Positions 45,871 through 55,111 of a stretch of DNA of 64,000 bases are shown one piece after another. Origin of the DNA: VAZQ01 sp963756715 (lineage in GTDB: Bacteria; Pseudomonadota; Alphaproteobacteria; Rhizobiales; Xanthobacteraceae); NCBI GenBank assembly GCA_963756715.1, contig CAVWOV010000041.1, positions 1 through 64,000 of the forward strand. The letters run 5' to 3'. The notes beneath the pieces were generated by a model that was not told the DNA's origin, did not search any database, and saw only the letters and a program-made list of their open reading frames with translations. The position numbers and the translations under genes were made by a program. Within the stretch, counting starts at the first letter, position 1. Each line of letters begins with the position of its first letter.

Positions 45871-47583
45871 CTACCGCCGTGCCTGCGTGTGCACGTTGAG
45901 CGTCGTGGGCGTGCCGGCCCGTACCGCCTCCATGCCGCGCCGCAAGGCCGGCAGGAGGTTTTGTGCGCCCTCGACCTTCTCGCCCTTGCCGCCGCAGCTC
46001 TCGACCACCTTCTCATAATCGGGCGAGGGCTTGAGCTCGGTGAGCGGCATGGAATTGGCCTTGGCGGCGTGGCCGTCGGGAAACACGTCGAGCGTCGACT
46101 GCCGCACCGCGAGCCAGGTGTGGTTGTTGGCGACGACCGTCAGCGTCGGCAGGTTCTCGGCTCGTCCGACGAAATGATAGGGGAGCGGGTTGCCGAACAT
46201 GTAGGAGCCGTCACCGACCGTGACGATCACGTCGCGCTCGGGCGCCGCGAGCTTGGCGCCGAGCCCTGCGCCCATGCCGAAGCCGAGCCCGCCGGATAGC
46301 AGGCTGCCCATGTAGGTCTGCGGCTTGGTGAGGTTGAGGAACGGCAGCGGCGCACCAAGCTCGCTGATCACGATGGCATCTTCCGACTTCACCTGGTTGA
46401 CGCAGGCGGCGAGCCAGGCCGGATGGATCGGCGTCTGGTCCTTCACATTGTCGATGAACTTCATGCGCTTGGCGACAATCTCTTCGCGGGTCGCGGCGAG
46501 CGCCTTGCGCCGGCTTTCGATGCTCGCGCTCTTGCCTCTCATCGCATCGGTCAATGTCTTGCGCAGCATCGCGATCGCGGCGAGCGAGGAGCCTTGGACG
46601 TAGAGGTCGGCTTCGAGCTCGCGGAACGGGTAGCGCGTCTCCAGCGGATCGGCCGAGATGTGGATCACCTTGGCGTCCTTACGCGGCTGGATGTTGCGCG
46701 GCATCCACGGCACCGCACTGTCGATGACGATCACCACGTCCGCCTTAGGCAGAAGCTCGGCAGTGTTATGGCCAAGATGCATCGGATGGTCGGTCGGCAG
46801 GTTCATGTCGCGGGCTTCGGCCTGAACCACCGGCAGGGCGAATTCCTCAGCCAGCGCGGCAAGTTCGCCGACTGCGGCCGGCACCCGTCCGACTGCCGAA
46901 GTGACGATCAGCGGAAATTCGGCGTTGGCGATCAGGCGCGTTGCCTCCTCGATCGCCGCCTGCGCCGGTACGGGCGCCAGCGTTCCGAGCGCACGCACCG
47001 TATTCCGGCGCGTCTCCACGCTGGGACTGCTCAGCACCTCGCGCGGCAAGGTCAGGTAGACCGGCCCGCGCGGCTCGCTCATCGCGATGTCAAGGGCGCG
47101 GTCGACAATCGCCCCGACCGGCTGACCGGCGCGCAGCTCGTAGTCCCATTTCACATATTCGCGCAGCATGCCGCCCTGGTCGAAGGATTCCTGACCCCAG
47201 TGGATCGGCCGGTTTCGCGACGCGATGCTACCGGTCTCGGTAATCGGGGTACGGCCCGCGGCGAGCAGCAGCGGGATGTTGTCGCGTGCAGCGTTGATCA
47301 CCCCGTTGAGCGTATTGGCGGTGCCGACCGTGACATGCACCATCACGGCGGCGGGCTTTCCCGCAATGCGGTAGTAGCCGTGCGCCATCGCCATGGCGAC
47401 GTTCTCGTGCGGAACCACCATGAAGCGCGGAACCTTGCCGTTCGCCTTCTGGTGCGACAGCGCCTCGACGATCGGAGCGAAATCGGTCCCGGCATTGGCA
47501 AACACGTACTCAATGCCGCGTTCGCCGAGCCGCGAGATGTAGGCTTCCGCCGCCATCCCGTTCTGTGTGTCGTCCTGGGTCAC
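45871..47583 (-). CDS. Thiamine diphosphate-dependent enzyme (acetolactate synthase/decarboxylase family)
   Basis: ThDP enzyme of the POX/AHAS-decarboxylase superfamily. The N-terminal Glu that activates the cofactor is in VVPHENVAMAMAHGYYRIAG. The central domain has IIVTSAVGRVPAAVGEL-type nucleotide-fold sequence. The C-terminal ThDP/Mg site is VTVGDGSYMFGNPLPY...NNHTWLAVR. GTG 47583 (V-T-Q-D-D, 571 residues in all) has a GAGGGA ribosome site; the longer 47628 reading has none. The substrate is a 2-oxo acid or similar and is unknown. It is divergent from the EutA-like gene, 96 bases apart, so a shared promoter region is likely. Confidence 0.88.
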   Translation of the reverse strand: MTQDDTQNGMAAEAYISRLGERGIEYVFANAGTDFAPIVEALSHQKANGKVPRFMVVPHENVAMAMAHGYYRIAGKPAAVMVHVTVGTANTLNGVINAARDNIPLLLAAGRTPITETGSIASRNRPIHWGQESFDQGGMLREYVKWDYELRAGQPVGAIVDRALDIAMSEPRGPVYLTLPREVLSSPSVETRRNTVRALGTLAPVPAQAAIEEATRLIANAEFPLIVTSAVGRVPAAVGELAALAEEFALPVVQAEARDMNLPTDHPMHLGHNTAELLPKADVVIVIDSAVPWMPRNIQPRKDAKVIHISADPLETRYPFRELEADLYVQGSSLAAIAMLRKTLTDAMRGKSASIESRRKALAATREEIVAKRMKFIDNVKDQTPIHPAWLAACVNQVKSEDAIVISELGAPLPFLNLTKPQTYMGSLLSGGLGFGMGAGLGAKLAAPERDVIVTVGDGSYMFGNPLPYHFVGRAENLPTLTVVANNHTWLAVRQSTLDVFPDGHAAKANSMPLTELKPSPDYEKVVESCGGKGEKVEGAQNLLPALRRGMEAVRAGTPTTLNVHTQARR

Positions 47584-47679
47584 GATCTCATCCCTCGCCT
47601 CTGTGCGGAACGCCGCCGGGTATGGCATAAGATGCCATCATAAGGGAAGTTATGGCTGGTATCGAGGAGCAGCGGGTCG

Positions 47680-49548
47680 ATGGCCGATGCGGAAGACAAG
47701 AATCAGGGCGGCAAGCACACGCTGACGGACCATCTCCTGGGCCGCGATTTCGTGCATGAGCACGACGATGACGCCGATCACGACCACGATCATTTCGATT
47801 TCGATCCAAACGAGCGTCTGGAAGACAACCCGATCTGGATCCAGGATCATGTGACGCTGGTGAGCGTCGGCATCGACATCGGCTCGGCCGGCACGCAGGT
47901 CATCTTCTCGCGCATCAACCTGCGCCGCTATGGCGAGGACCTCACCAGCCGGTATTACGTGGTTTCGCGCGAGACGCTGTTTCAGTCGCCGGTCGCGCTG
48001 ACGCCCTACCAGAGCGACGAGCGCATCGACGATGGAGCACTCGCGACCATCATCGACCAGGCGTACGCGGCTGCCGGCATCAAGGCGCAGGACATCGACA
48101 CCGGCGTCGTGATCCTCACCGGCGAGGCGCTGCGGCGCGAGAACGCCGAGGCGATCGCGGGGCTGCTGGCGGAGCAGCGCGGCGACTTCGTCACCGCGAC
48201 CGCCGGTCACCACATGGAGTCGCTGCTGGCCGCCTACGGCTCGGGCGCCGCGCGGGTGTCGCACGACGAAGGCAAGCGCATCCTCAACATCGACATCGGC
48301 GGCGGCACCACCAAGCTCGCCGTGCTGGAGAAGGGCGAAGTCATCGCCACCGCGGCCGTGCACATCGGCGGCCGGCTGCAGGTCGTCGACGAGATCGGCC
48401 GCATCGTCCGGCTCGATCCTGCGGGGCGCTATCACGCGCGCCAGGCCGGCTATTTCTGGAGCCGCGGCGACGTGCTCTCGCCGCCGCAGCTCGACCAGGT
48501 CGCGGAGGCGATGGCGGACGCGCTGGTCGCGGCCTTGACCACGCGGCCCCTGCCCCATGCGATCGAACATCTTTATCTGACCGATCCGATCGCCGATCTC
48601 GGCCGGATCGATGGTGTCATGTTCTCGGGCGGCGTCGGCGAATACGTCTATGGCCGCGAAGAGCGTGACTTCGGCGACATGGGCCGCCGGCTTGGGCAGG
48701 CGATCCGCCGGCGGCTCGACAGCGGCGCGCTGCCGTGGCCGCTGCTGCCGGCCGGAGAGTGCATCCGCGCCACCGCGCTCGGCGCTTCCGAATACAGCGT
48801 GCAGCTCTCCGGCAATACCTCGACCATCACCAAACCCGGCGAACTGCTGCCGCGCCGCAATCTGCAGGTGCTGCAGCCGTCCTACGAGTGCGGGGACGTG
48901 ATCGACGCCGGCAAACTTGCGCAGTCGATCCGGGGGCATTTCACCGCCTTCGATCTGGTGGAGGGTGAGAAGGAGGTGGCGCTGGCGCTGCGCTGGCAGG
49001 GCGCGCCGTCCTACGAGCGCATCTCGGCCTTCGCCGAAGGCATTCGGCACGGGCTTGCCACCACGATCGAGCGGAAGAAGCCGGTCTACCTCATGCTCGA
49101 CGGCGACATTGCGCAGACGCTGGGAGCGATCCTGCGCGAAGAGCTGCTGGTCGAGAGCGAAATCCTTGCCATCGACGGCGTCGTGCTGCGCGACTTCGAC
49201 TACATCGATCTCGGCAAGATCAGGATGCCGTCCTACACCGTGCCGGTGACCATCAAGTCGCTGGTGTTCAGCGAGGACCCGCGCAGCGGCCGCCCGCAGC
49301 AGCGCATCCATCATCATGAGCACGGGCATCATCACCATGATCATGGGCACGAGCACGACCATGGTCATGGTCATGGGCACGACCATCATCATCACGACGA
49401 TCATGATCATGCACACGGGCACGATCACCACCACGGGCACCCGCACGATCATGATTCAGCGCTGCGTTCGACCATGATTGCGCTCCTCCGTACGCGTCGC
49501 AGGTTCGGTCGCGCTCCCTCTCCCTATTTGGGGGGAGGGGCGGGGTGA
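47680..49548 (+). CDS. eutA: EutA-like reactivating chaperone ATPase with a His-rich tail
   Basis: EutA reactivates B12-dependent ethanolamine ammonia-lyase by exchanging damaged cobalamin. The actin-like ATPase motifs are VGIDIGSAGTQVIFSRINLR (phosphate 1), LNIDIGGGTTKLAVLEKG (phosphate 2) and MFSGGVGEYVYGRE (adenosine). Unusual additions are an N-terminal HEHDDDADHDHDHFDFD block (residues 26-42) and a C-terminal tail, residues 544-592, with 29 His in 49 residues, as in metal-handling proteins such as HypB. The last 12 residues (about 49512-49548) and the stop are read from a palindromic repeat, so the true ancestral end is lost. No eutB or eutC is in the window. GAGGAG lies before ATG 47680. 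The substrate enzyme is unknown. Confidence 0.85.
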   Translation: MADAEDKNQGGKHTLTDHLLGRDFVHEHDDDADHDHDHFDFDPNERLEDNPIWIQDHVTLVSVGIDIGSAGTQVIFSRINLRRYGEDLTSRYYVVSRETLFQSPVALTPYQSDERIDDGALATIIDQAYAAAGIKAQDIDTGVVILTGEALRRENAEAIAGLLAEQRGDFVTATAGHHMESLLAAYGSGAARVSHDEGKRILNIDIGGGTTKLAVLEKGEVIATAAVHIGGRLQVVDEIGRIVRLDPAGRYHARQAGYFWSRGDVLSPPQLDQVAEAMADALVAALTTRPLPHAIEHLYLTDPIADLGRIDGVMFSGGVGEYVYGREERDFGDMGRRLGQAIRRRLDSGALPWPLLPAGECIRATALGASEYSVQLSGNTSTITKPGELLPRRNLQVLQPSYECGDVIDAGKLAQSIRGHFTAFDLVEGEKEVALALRWQGAPSYERISAFAEGIRHGLATTIERKKPVYLMLDGDIAQTLGAILREELLVESEILAIDGVVLRDFDYIDLGKIRMPSYTVPVTIKSLVFSEDPRSGRPQQRIHHHEHGHHHHDHGHEHDHGHGHGHDHHHHDDHDHAHGHDHHHGHPHDHDSALRSTMIALLRTRRRFGRAPSPYLGGGAG

Positions 49549-49620
49549 GGGGGTTACCGCACGACAAATGATCGATAGACCAAAACCCCTCACCCCATCC
49601 CTCTCCCTATGGGGGAGGGA
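49512..49620. repeat. Palindromic GGGGTGAGGGG-type repeat, overlapping a gene end
   Basis: Left arm CGCTCCCTCTCCCTATTTGG...GGGGTGAGGGGG (49512-49553), right arm CCCCTCACCCC...CCCTCTCCCTATGGGGGAGGG (49585-49619). It is the same family as the copy at 32361. Its TGA within GGGGTGAGGG (49546-49548) is the stop of the EutA-like gene. It stands between that gene and the ABC permease. Confidence 0.9.
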
Positions 49621-49689
49621 ACTGGGCACGAGCCCCGCTGCGTTACGCGAGTTCTGCTGGTGACCAGCGCCGCCGGGCGCGTCGCTCCG

Positions 49690-51396
49690 ATGCCGGTCGC
49701 AGCATCGCGTTTCGATACCAAGTGGCTCCTGATCGGCGCGCCGGTCGCGCTGGTGATCTGGCTGGCGCTGGTGCCGCTCGCCTTTCTGCTGTGGCAGAGC
49801 GTGCTGACGCCGCAGACCGCTTCGGCACCCGCGCAATTCACGCTCAACAACTTCCGCACCGCCTATTTCAGCGCCGATACCGCGCGCCTCTTTCTCAACT
49901 CGGTGCAATTCTCGGCGGGCTCGGCGTTGCTGGCGCTGACGGTCGGGACCACCCTCGCCTTCCTCAACGAGCGCACCAATACGCCCTTTAAGACGCTATT
50001 CTTCGCCCTCGCGATCATTCCGCTGGTGATCCCCGGCATCCTGTTCACGGTGTCGTGGATCATGCTGGCCAGCCCGAAGATCGGCATCATCAACCTGGCG
50101 CTGCAAGGCCTGTTCGCTACGGACGCGGTCTTCGTGAACATCTACACCATGGCGGGCATGATCTTCGTGGACGGCCTGCACTATTCGCCCATGGCGTTTC
50201 TCTTGATGACGGCGGCGTTCCGCGCGATGGACCCTTCACTCGAAGAATCCGCGATGATGAGCGGCGCAACGGTGCCGCAGGTGGCGCGCCGTATCACGTT
50301 GAAGCTCGCTTGGCCGGCAGCCTTCGGTGCGCTCCTAATCCTGTTCGTGCGCTCGATCGAATCGTTCGAGGTGCCGGCGCTGCTCGGGCTGCCGGTCGGC
50401 ATCCACGTTTACACCTCATCAATCTACCAGGCGATCCACGAGTATCCGAGCCAGATCGGGCTCGCCGCTGCCTATGCGGTCACGCTGTTGCTGGTGACCT
50501 CGCTCGGCATCTACGCGCAGGCGCGGCTTTCGAGCCAGGGCGCGAAATACGCCACCGTCACCGGCAAGGGGTTCCGGCCGCGCACCATCGACCTCGGCAA
50601 CTGGCGCTATTTCACGGCGGCGCTCTTCATCGTCTACTTCGTCGTGATCGTGCTGCTGCCATTCCTCGTGCTGGTCTGGTCGTCGCTGCAGAAGTTCTAC
50701 AGCGCGCCGTCGTGGGCGGCGCTGTCGCACGTCAGCCTGGATTCCTACCGCACGGTGCTCGACACGCCGCAATTCGCCCAGACGGTATGGAACAGCCTCG
50801 TGCTCGCGATCGGGACCGCCACCGTGGTGATGCTGGTCTCGGCTGTCATTTCGTGGATCGTGGTACGCACCCGGCTGCGGGGGCGCTGGATGCTCGACAA
50901 TCTGGCGTCGCTGCCCCTGGTCTTTCCCGGGCTGGTGCTCGGGCTCGCGATCATGGTCTGCTATCTCACGCTCGACATCGGGGTCTACGGCACGCTCTGG
51001 ATCATGTTCATCGCCTATGTGACGCGGTTCCTGCCCTACGGGATGCGCTACAGTTCGGGCTCCATGCTGCAGATCCACAAGGAGCTTGAGGAATCCGCCG
51101 CCATGAGCGGCGCCACCTGGGGCCTGACGTTCCGCCGCGTCGTTCTGCCGCTGCTCAAGCCGGGGCTGCTCGCCGGCTTCATCTATGTGATGATCGTGTC
51201 GATCCGCGAGCTGTCGAGCTCGATCCTGCTCTACTCGCCCGGCACCGAGGTGGTCTCGATCATGATCTGGGAGCTGTGGCAGAATGGCCAGTACGTGGAG
51301 CTGTCGGCGCTCGGCGTGATGCTGATCGTCGCGCTGTTTGTACTAGTTCTCTTGGCGCAGCTCATCGGCAAGCGGTTTGGAATTTCGGAAGCCTAG
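49690..51396 (+). CDS. Iron(III)-type ABC transporter permease (fused, two domains)
   Basis: A 568-residue permease of the FbpB type, paralogous to the one at 30586: two BPD_transp_1 halves and about twelve helices. EAA loops are EESAMMSGATVPQVARRI (first half) and EESAAMSGATWGLTFRRV (second half). ATG 49690 (MPVAASRFDTKWL) is taken; the longer frame from 49609 starts inside the repeat. It is followed by a Bug-type binding protein and then an ATPase, each with a gap of 40-55 bases, so all three are probably one operon. Confidence 0.88.
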   Translation: MPVAASRFDTKWLLIGAPVALVIWLALVPLAFLLWQSVLTPQTASAPAQFTLNNFRTAYFSADTARLFLNSVQFSAGSALLALTVGTTLAFLNERTNTPFKTLFFALAIIPLVIPGILFTVSWIMLASPKIGIINLALQGLFATDAVFVNIYTMAGMIFVDGLHYSPMAFLLMTAAFRAMDPSLEESAMMSGATVPQVARRITLKLAWPAAFGALLILFVRSIESFEVPALLGLPVGIHVYTSSIYQAIHEYPSQIGLAAAYAVTLLLVTSLGIYAQARLSSQGAKYATVTGKGFRPRTIDLGNWRYFTAALFIVYFVVIVLLPFLVLVWSSLQKFYSAPSWAALSHVSLDSYRTVLDTPQFAQTVWNSLVLAIGTATVVMLVSAVISWIVVRTRLRGRWMLDNLASLPLVFPGLVLGLAIMVCYLTLDIGVYGTLWIMFIAYVTRFLPYGMRYSSGSMLQIHKELEESAAMSGATWGLTFRRVVLPLLKPGLLAGFIYVMIVSIRELSSSILLYSPGTEVVSIMIWELWQNGQYVELSALGVMLIVALFVLVLLAQLIGKRFGISEA

Positions 51397-51440
51397 CCAA
51401 TAGAGCGGGCGACAAAATTTTTATGTGCTGGGAGGACCTA

Positions 51441-52418
51441 ATGCTGACCAGACTGCTTCTCGCGATCACGATCACCGCTGGCATGGCGATCGCTCCCGCC
51501 GCCGCAGAGACCTACCCGACGCGGCCGCTCACCATGATCGTCCCCTACCCGGCCGGCGGTGTCACCGACGGGCTCGCGCGTCTGATTGCCGAGCATATGA
51601 AGGGGTCGCTCGGCCAGACCGTCATTGTCGAGAACGTGGGCGGTGCCGGCGGTAGCATCGGGGCCGGCCGCGTCGCGCGCGCAGCGCCGGACGGCTATAC
51701 GATGCTGCTCGGTAACGCCGAGACGCACGTCTTCAATGCCGCGGCGCAAGCGCTGCAGTACGACGTGGTGAACGATTTCGAGCCGGTGGCACTTCTGCCG
51801 CGCTACCCGTTCCTGCTGGTGACCACCAACGCGGTGCCGGCGAAGACGCTCAATGAACTCATCGCGTGGATCAAGGCCAACCCCGGCAAGGTCTCGCAGG
51901 GCACTGTCGGCGTAGGCACAGTGCAGCATCTCTGTGGCCTCTCCATGCAGAACTCAATCGGCGTGCGCTGGCAGTTCGTGCCCTATCGGGGCGGCACACC
52001 GGCGATGCAGGATCTGCTTGCAGGTCAAATCAACCTGATGTGCACGGCATCGGGCAGTTTCCTGCCGCTGGTCCGGAACGGACAGATTCGCGCCTACGCG
52101 GTCACCACTAAAGCCCGCATCGAGGGCGCGCCCGATATTCCAACCGTGGACGAGGCTGGGTTACCCGGCCTGCACGTGTCGGTCTGGAACGCGATCTATG
52201 TCCCCAAGGGTACGCCCCGGGAGGCCATCGACCGGTTGAACGCGGCCGCCAACGCCGCGCTTGTCGATCGGACGATCCGGCGCCGCGTGATCGTCGACAT
52301 GGGGCTTGAAGTGCCGGCTCCCGATCAACGGACGCCGGAGGCGCTCGGCGCCCTGCAGAAAGCCGAAATCGCGAAATGGTGGCCGATCGTCAAGGCCGCG
52401 AATGTGACGGCGAAATAA
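51441..52418 (+). CDS. Bug/TctC-family solute-binding protein
   Basis: Periplasmic receptor of the Bug family, usually the partner of TctA-TctB membrane proteins. Signal MLTRLLLAITITAGMAIAPA, then mature YPTRPLTMIVPYPAGGVTDG, the phosphate-like loop, AGRVARAAPDGYTMLLG and VPYRGGTPAMQDLLAGQI, all standard Bug signatures for binding a carboxylate. ATG 51441 has a GGAGG site. The gene sits between an ABC permease (44 bases) and an ABC ATPase (53 bases) without tctA or tctB, which is unusual and suggests that it feeds the ABC transporter. Confidence 0.9.
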   Translation: MLTRLLLAITITAGMAIAPAAAETYPTRPLTMIVPYPAGGVTDGLARLIAEHMKGSLGQTVIVENVGGAGGSIGAGRVARAAPDGYTMLLGNAETHVFNAAAQALQYDVVNDFEPVALLPRYPFLLVTTNAVPAKTLNELIAWIKANPGKVSQGTVGVGTVQHLCGLSMQNSIGVRWQFVPYRGGTPAMQDLLAGQINLMCTASGSFLPLVRNGQIRAYAVTTKARIEGAPDIPTVDEAGLPGLHVSVWNAIYVPKGTPREAIDRLNAAANAALVDRTIRRRVIVDMGLEVPAPDQRTPEALGALQKAEIAKWWPIVKAANVTAK

Positions 52419-52471
52419 TCGCGTCGACGTCGCCGGGGCGCCTTGTCCGGCTGAAACGAAGGGTCGGAAAC

Positions 52472-53602
52472 GTGCTAAGCGTCAGGTCGCTGTTCACCGA
52501 ATACGCCAATGAGCGCGGCGCCGCCGTCAAGGCCGCGCAGGACGTCTCGTTCGAGGTACCGGAAGGCAAGCTGTTCACCCTGCTCGGCCCGTCCGGGTGC
52601 GGCAAGACCACGACGCTGCGCTCGATCGCCGGACTGGAGCGGCCCACCGGCGGCGATATCGAGGTCGGCGGCCAACTGGTCTATTCGTCGAGCCGGGGCA
52701 TCTTCGTCGCGCCCAACAAGCGCAACTTCGGCATGGTGTTCCAGTCCTACGCGATCTGGCCGCACATGAACGTGTTCCAGAACGTCGCCTTCCCGCTCGA
52801 GGTCCGCAAGCTCAAGAAGCGCGACATCCGCGAGAAGGTGATGCGCGTGCTCGGCGCGGTGCAGCTTGACCACCTGGTCGACCGCGACGCCACCAAGCTG
52901 TCGGGCGGCCAGCAGCAACGGCTCGCGCTTGCGCGCGCTCTGGTGATGGAGCCCCAGCTTCTCCTGCTCGACGAGCCGTTGTCCAATCTCGATGCCAAAC
53001 TGCGCGACCGCATGCGCATCGAGCTCAAACGGATGCAGCGCGAACTGAGCCTGACCACCGTCTACGTCACCCACGACCAGAGCGAAGCGCTGGCGCTGTC
53101 GCACGAAATCGCAGTGATGAGCGAGGGCCGCATCGTCCAGGTCGGCACGCCGCGGCAGATTTACGAACAGCCCAAGAACCAGTTCGTCGCCGATTTCGTC
53201 GGCACCACGAATTTCATCGGCGGCAGCGTGACCGCGATGGACGACGGCGGCGGCCACTGCGTGGTGAATTCGCCCATGGGCGATCTCAAAGCCCACGCCA
53301 GCGACGGGGTCACCAGGAACGCCAGCGTGATCGTCTCGGTCCGGCCGGAAGACGTCGAGCTCTCGGAGGCGCCACCTGAGGCCGCCGCCGGCGAGAACAT
53401 CTGCAAGGGCATCGTGGCGGCCAAGGATTTCCTTGGCGATTACCTCGATTTTCATGTCCGGGTGGGTGATGTGGTGGTGCAAGCGAAGGCCCACCCGTCG
53501 CTCCGCACCCCCACCGGCGATCCGATCCATCTGCGGATGAAGGCGGAGAAGTGCATCGCGATCGCCACCGACAAGCCGGCGCCGGGCGGAGTATTGCCAT
53601 GA
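52472..53602 (+). CDS. ABC transporter ATPase, FbpC/PotA type
   Basis: ATPase with Walker A GPSGCGKTT, Q-loop FQSYAIWPHM, LSGGQQQR signature, LLLDEPLSNLD and VTHDQSEAL, and a C-terminal TOBE domain. GTG 52472 (V-L-S-V-R-S-L-F) is chosen because ATPase similarity starts right there; the longer frame to 52376 overlaps the Bug gene. 376 residues. It pairs with the permease at 49690. It is paralogous to the ATPase at 32512. Confidence 0.9.
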   Translation: MLSVRSLFTEYANERGAAVKAAQDVSFEVPEGKLFTLLGPSGCGKTTTLRSIAGLERPTGGDIEVGGQLVYSSSRGIFVAPNKRNFGMVFQSYAIWPHMNVFQNVAFPLEVRKLKKRDIREKVMRVLGAVQLDHLVDRDATKLSGGQQQRLALARALVMEPQLLLLDEPLSNLDAKLRDRMRIELKRMQRELSLTTVYVTHDQSEALALSHEIAVMSEGRIVQVGTPRQIYEQPKNQFVADFVGTTNFIGGSVTAMDDGGGHCVVNSPMGDLKAHASDGVTRNASVIVSVRPEDVELSEAPPEAAAGENICKGIVAAKDFLGDYLDFHVRVGDVVVQAKAHPSLRTPTGDPIHLRMKAEKCIAIATDKPAPGGVLP

Positions 53603-53657
53603 CCTGCGGCGGCGGCGCCGCGGATGCGGCGACCCGTCTCATATCTCCAATAGGTAG

Positions 53658-53678
53658 ATGCCCGCTTTCCGCGGGCAT
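53658..53678. repeat. Hairpin, possible half of a dispersed palindrome
   Basis: ATGCCCGC (53658-53665) and GCGGGCAT (53671-53678) pair perfectly around TTTCC. It is flanked by GATG- and ATGAC-like edges seen in the other palindromes of the window. It could weakly end the ABC transcript; no T-run follows. Confidence 0.55.
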
Positions 53679-53743
53679 GACAATTCGAGTATGCGGGTTG
53701 TAATATCCGCCCAACCGCCGCCGAAGACCGCAAGGAGAAATGC

Positions 53744-54868
53744 GTGGCCAAAGACGCCGTTGTCTCGGAAGAACTCGCCAAGAAATTTTCCACCGAAAAG
53801 GACACGCCCTATCTGCGCTGGGTGCGGGGCGAGGGCCTCGACATCATCGGCGCGCACTACGTGCAGAATCTCAACACCGTTGAGCTGAAGCCATGGGCGC
53901 GGCGCGGCGGCGCCGGCGTCTACATCAACCACGAGGCCTCGCGCACCTCGAACGACTGCTACGTCTGCGAGATCCCGCCCGGCAAGAAGCTGGAGCCGCA
54001 GCGGCAACTGTTCGAGGAGATGATCCTCGTGCTGTCCGGGCGCGGCTCGACGACGGTCTGGAACGACGAGGGCAAGCGCATCACGTTCGAGTGGAAGGCC
54101 GGCGCGCTGTTCGCCATCCCGCTCAACTGCTGGCACCAGCACTTCAACGGTTCCGGCCAGCAACCGGCGCGGTATGTCGCGGTGACCAACGCGCCACCGG
54201 TGATCAACCTCTACGAAGACATCGACTTCGTTTTCGGCACCAAGCACGATTTCAAGGAGCGGTTTGCCGGTGAGGCCGACTATTTCAGCGCCAAAGGCGA
54301 ACAGAAGGGCTTCCTGCTGCAGACCAACTTCGTTGCCGACGCCGTCAACCTGCCGCTGATCACCGCCAAGGAGCGCGGCGCCGGCGGCGGCCACATCCGC
54401 TTCAACATGGCCAAAGGCTCGATGAACAGCCACATCTCGCAATTCCCGACCGGCACCTACAAGAAGGGCCACGCGCACGGACCCGGCGCCCACGTCATCA
54501 TCCTGTCGGGCGAGGGCTATTCGCTGATGTGGCCGGAGGGCGAGGAACCGCGCCACTACCAATGGGAGGTCGGCACGCTGGTCGTGCCGCCGAACATGTG
54601 GTTCCACCAGCATTTCAATTCGGGGACCACGCCGGCCCGCTATCTTGCGTTCAAGCACGAGGGCGTCGCGATCCGCAACGGCCAGGGCGTGCCCAAAGCC
54701 TGGATCAGCAAACGGCTCGGCGGCGACCAGATCGACTATGCGGACGAGCTTCCGGCGGTGCGCAAGATCTTCGCCGACGAACTGGCTAAAAACGGCCTCG
54801 CGCCGCGCATGGATGCGGCCTATGCGGCCGAGGTTCCCGATCTCCCGCCGCTCGCCAAGTCGGCGTAG
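53744..54868 (+). CDS. Bicupin protein (gentisate dioxygenase-like fold)
   Basis: A 374-residue soluble protein with two cupin barrels. The first (about residues 60-160) has EEMILVLSGRGSTTVWNDEG and NCWHQHFN but lacks the first two His of the metal motif (LEPQRQLFEE). The second (about 210-320) has YKKGHAHGPGAHVIILSGEG, then VPPNMWFHQHFNSG, with a likely intact metal site. It resembles gentisate/1-hydroxy-2-naphthoate dioxygenases in layout; ring cleavage is possible but not shown. GTG 53744 follows AAGGAG. It is downstream of the ABC operon and upstream of the aldolase-type gene. Confidence 0.8.
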   Translation: MAKDAVVSEELAKKFSTEKDTPYLRWVRGEGLDIIGAHYVQNLNTVELKPWARRGGAGVYINHEASRTSNDCYVCEIPPGKKLEPQRQLFEEMILVLSGRGSTTVWNDEGKRITFEWKAGALFAIPLNCWHQHFNGSGQQPARYVAVTNAPPVINLYEDIDFVFGTKHDFKERFAGEADYFSAKGEQKGFLLQTNFVADAVNLPLITAKERGAGGGHIRFNMAKGSMNSHISQFPTGTYKKGHAHGPGAHVIILSGEGYSLMWPEGEEPRHYQWEVGTLVVPPNMWFHQHFNSGTTPARYLAFKHEGVAIRNGQGVPKAWISKRLGGDQIDYADELPAVRKIFADELAKNGLAPRMDAAYAAEVPDLPPLAKSA

Positions 54869-54884
54869 TGCTCGGCGCAGCGCA

Positions 54885-55040
54885 CGGGCTTTCCCCGCCG
54901 CCCTGAGGCGCTTCGCACAAAGCGCGAGCCTCGAAAGGCGACGGCCCGCATCCGGGAGCATTGTGGCCGTGCATCCTTCGAGGCGCGCCATAGCGCGTCG
55001 AAGACGCGCGTAAACGCGCTCATGGCGCGTCCCTCGGATG
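54885..55040. repeat. Multi-hairpin intergenic palindrome
   Basis: GAGGCGCTTCGC and GCGAGCCTC-type arms around 54905-54938 form one hairpin. GCGCGCCAT (near 54977) and ATGGCGCG (near 55022) form another, with CGCG-rich pairs inside. The boundaries are approximate. It fills the gap between the bicupin and aldolase-type genes and is of the dispersed palindrome type. Confidence 0.65.
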
Positions 55041-55111
55041 ACGGATCAATCGCTTCTCTATTGCTTCATCGACTTCTGCACAAACACACTGCGACGACAC
55101 TGGAGACCGCC

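Noticed and set aside
47650..49452. 600-codon open frame on the minus strand opposite the EutA-like gene, with Val/Met-rich start
   Set aside because: It mirrors the EutA-like coding sequence; the hydrophobic beginning is only the reverse of the His-rich CAT/CAC codons. No family motif is seen.
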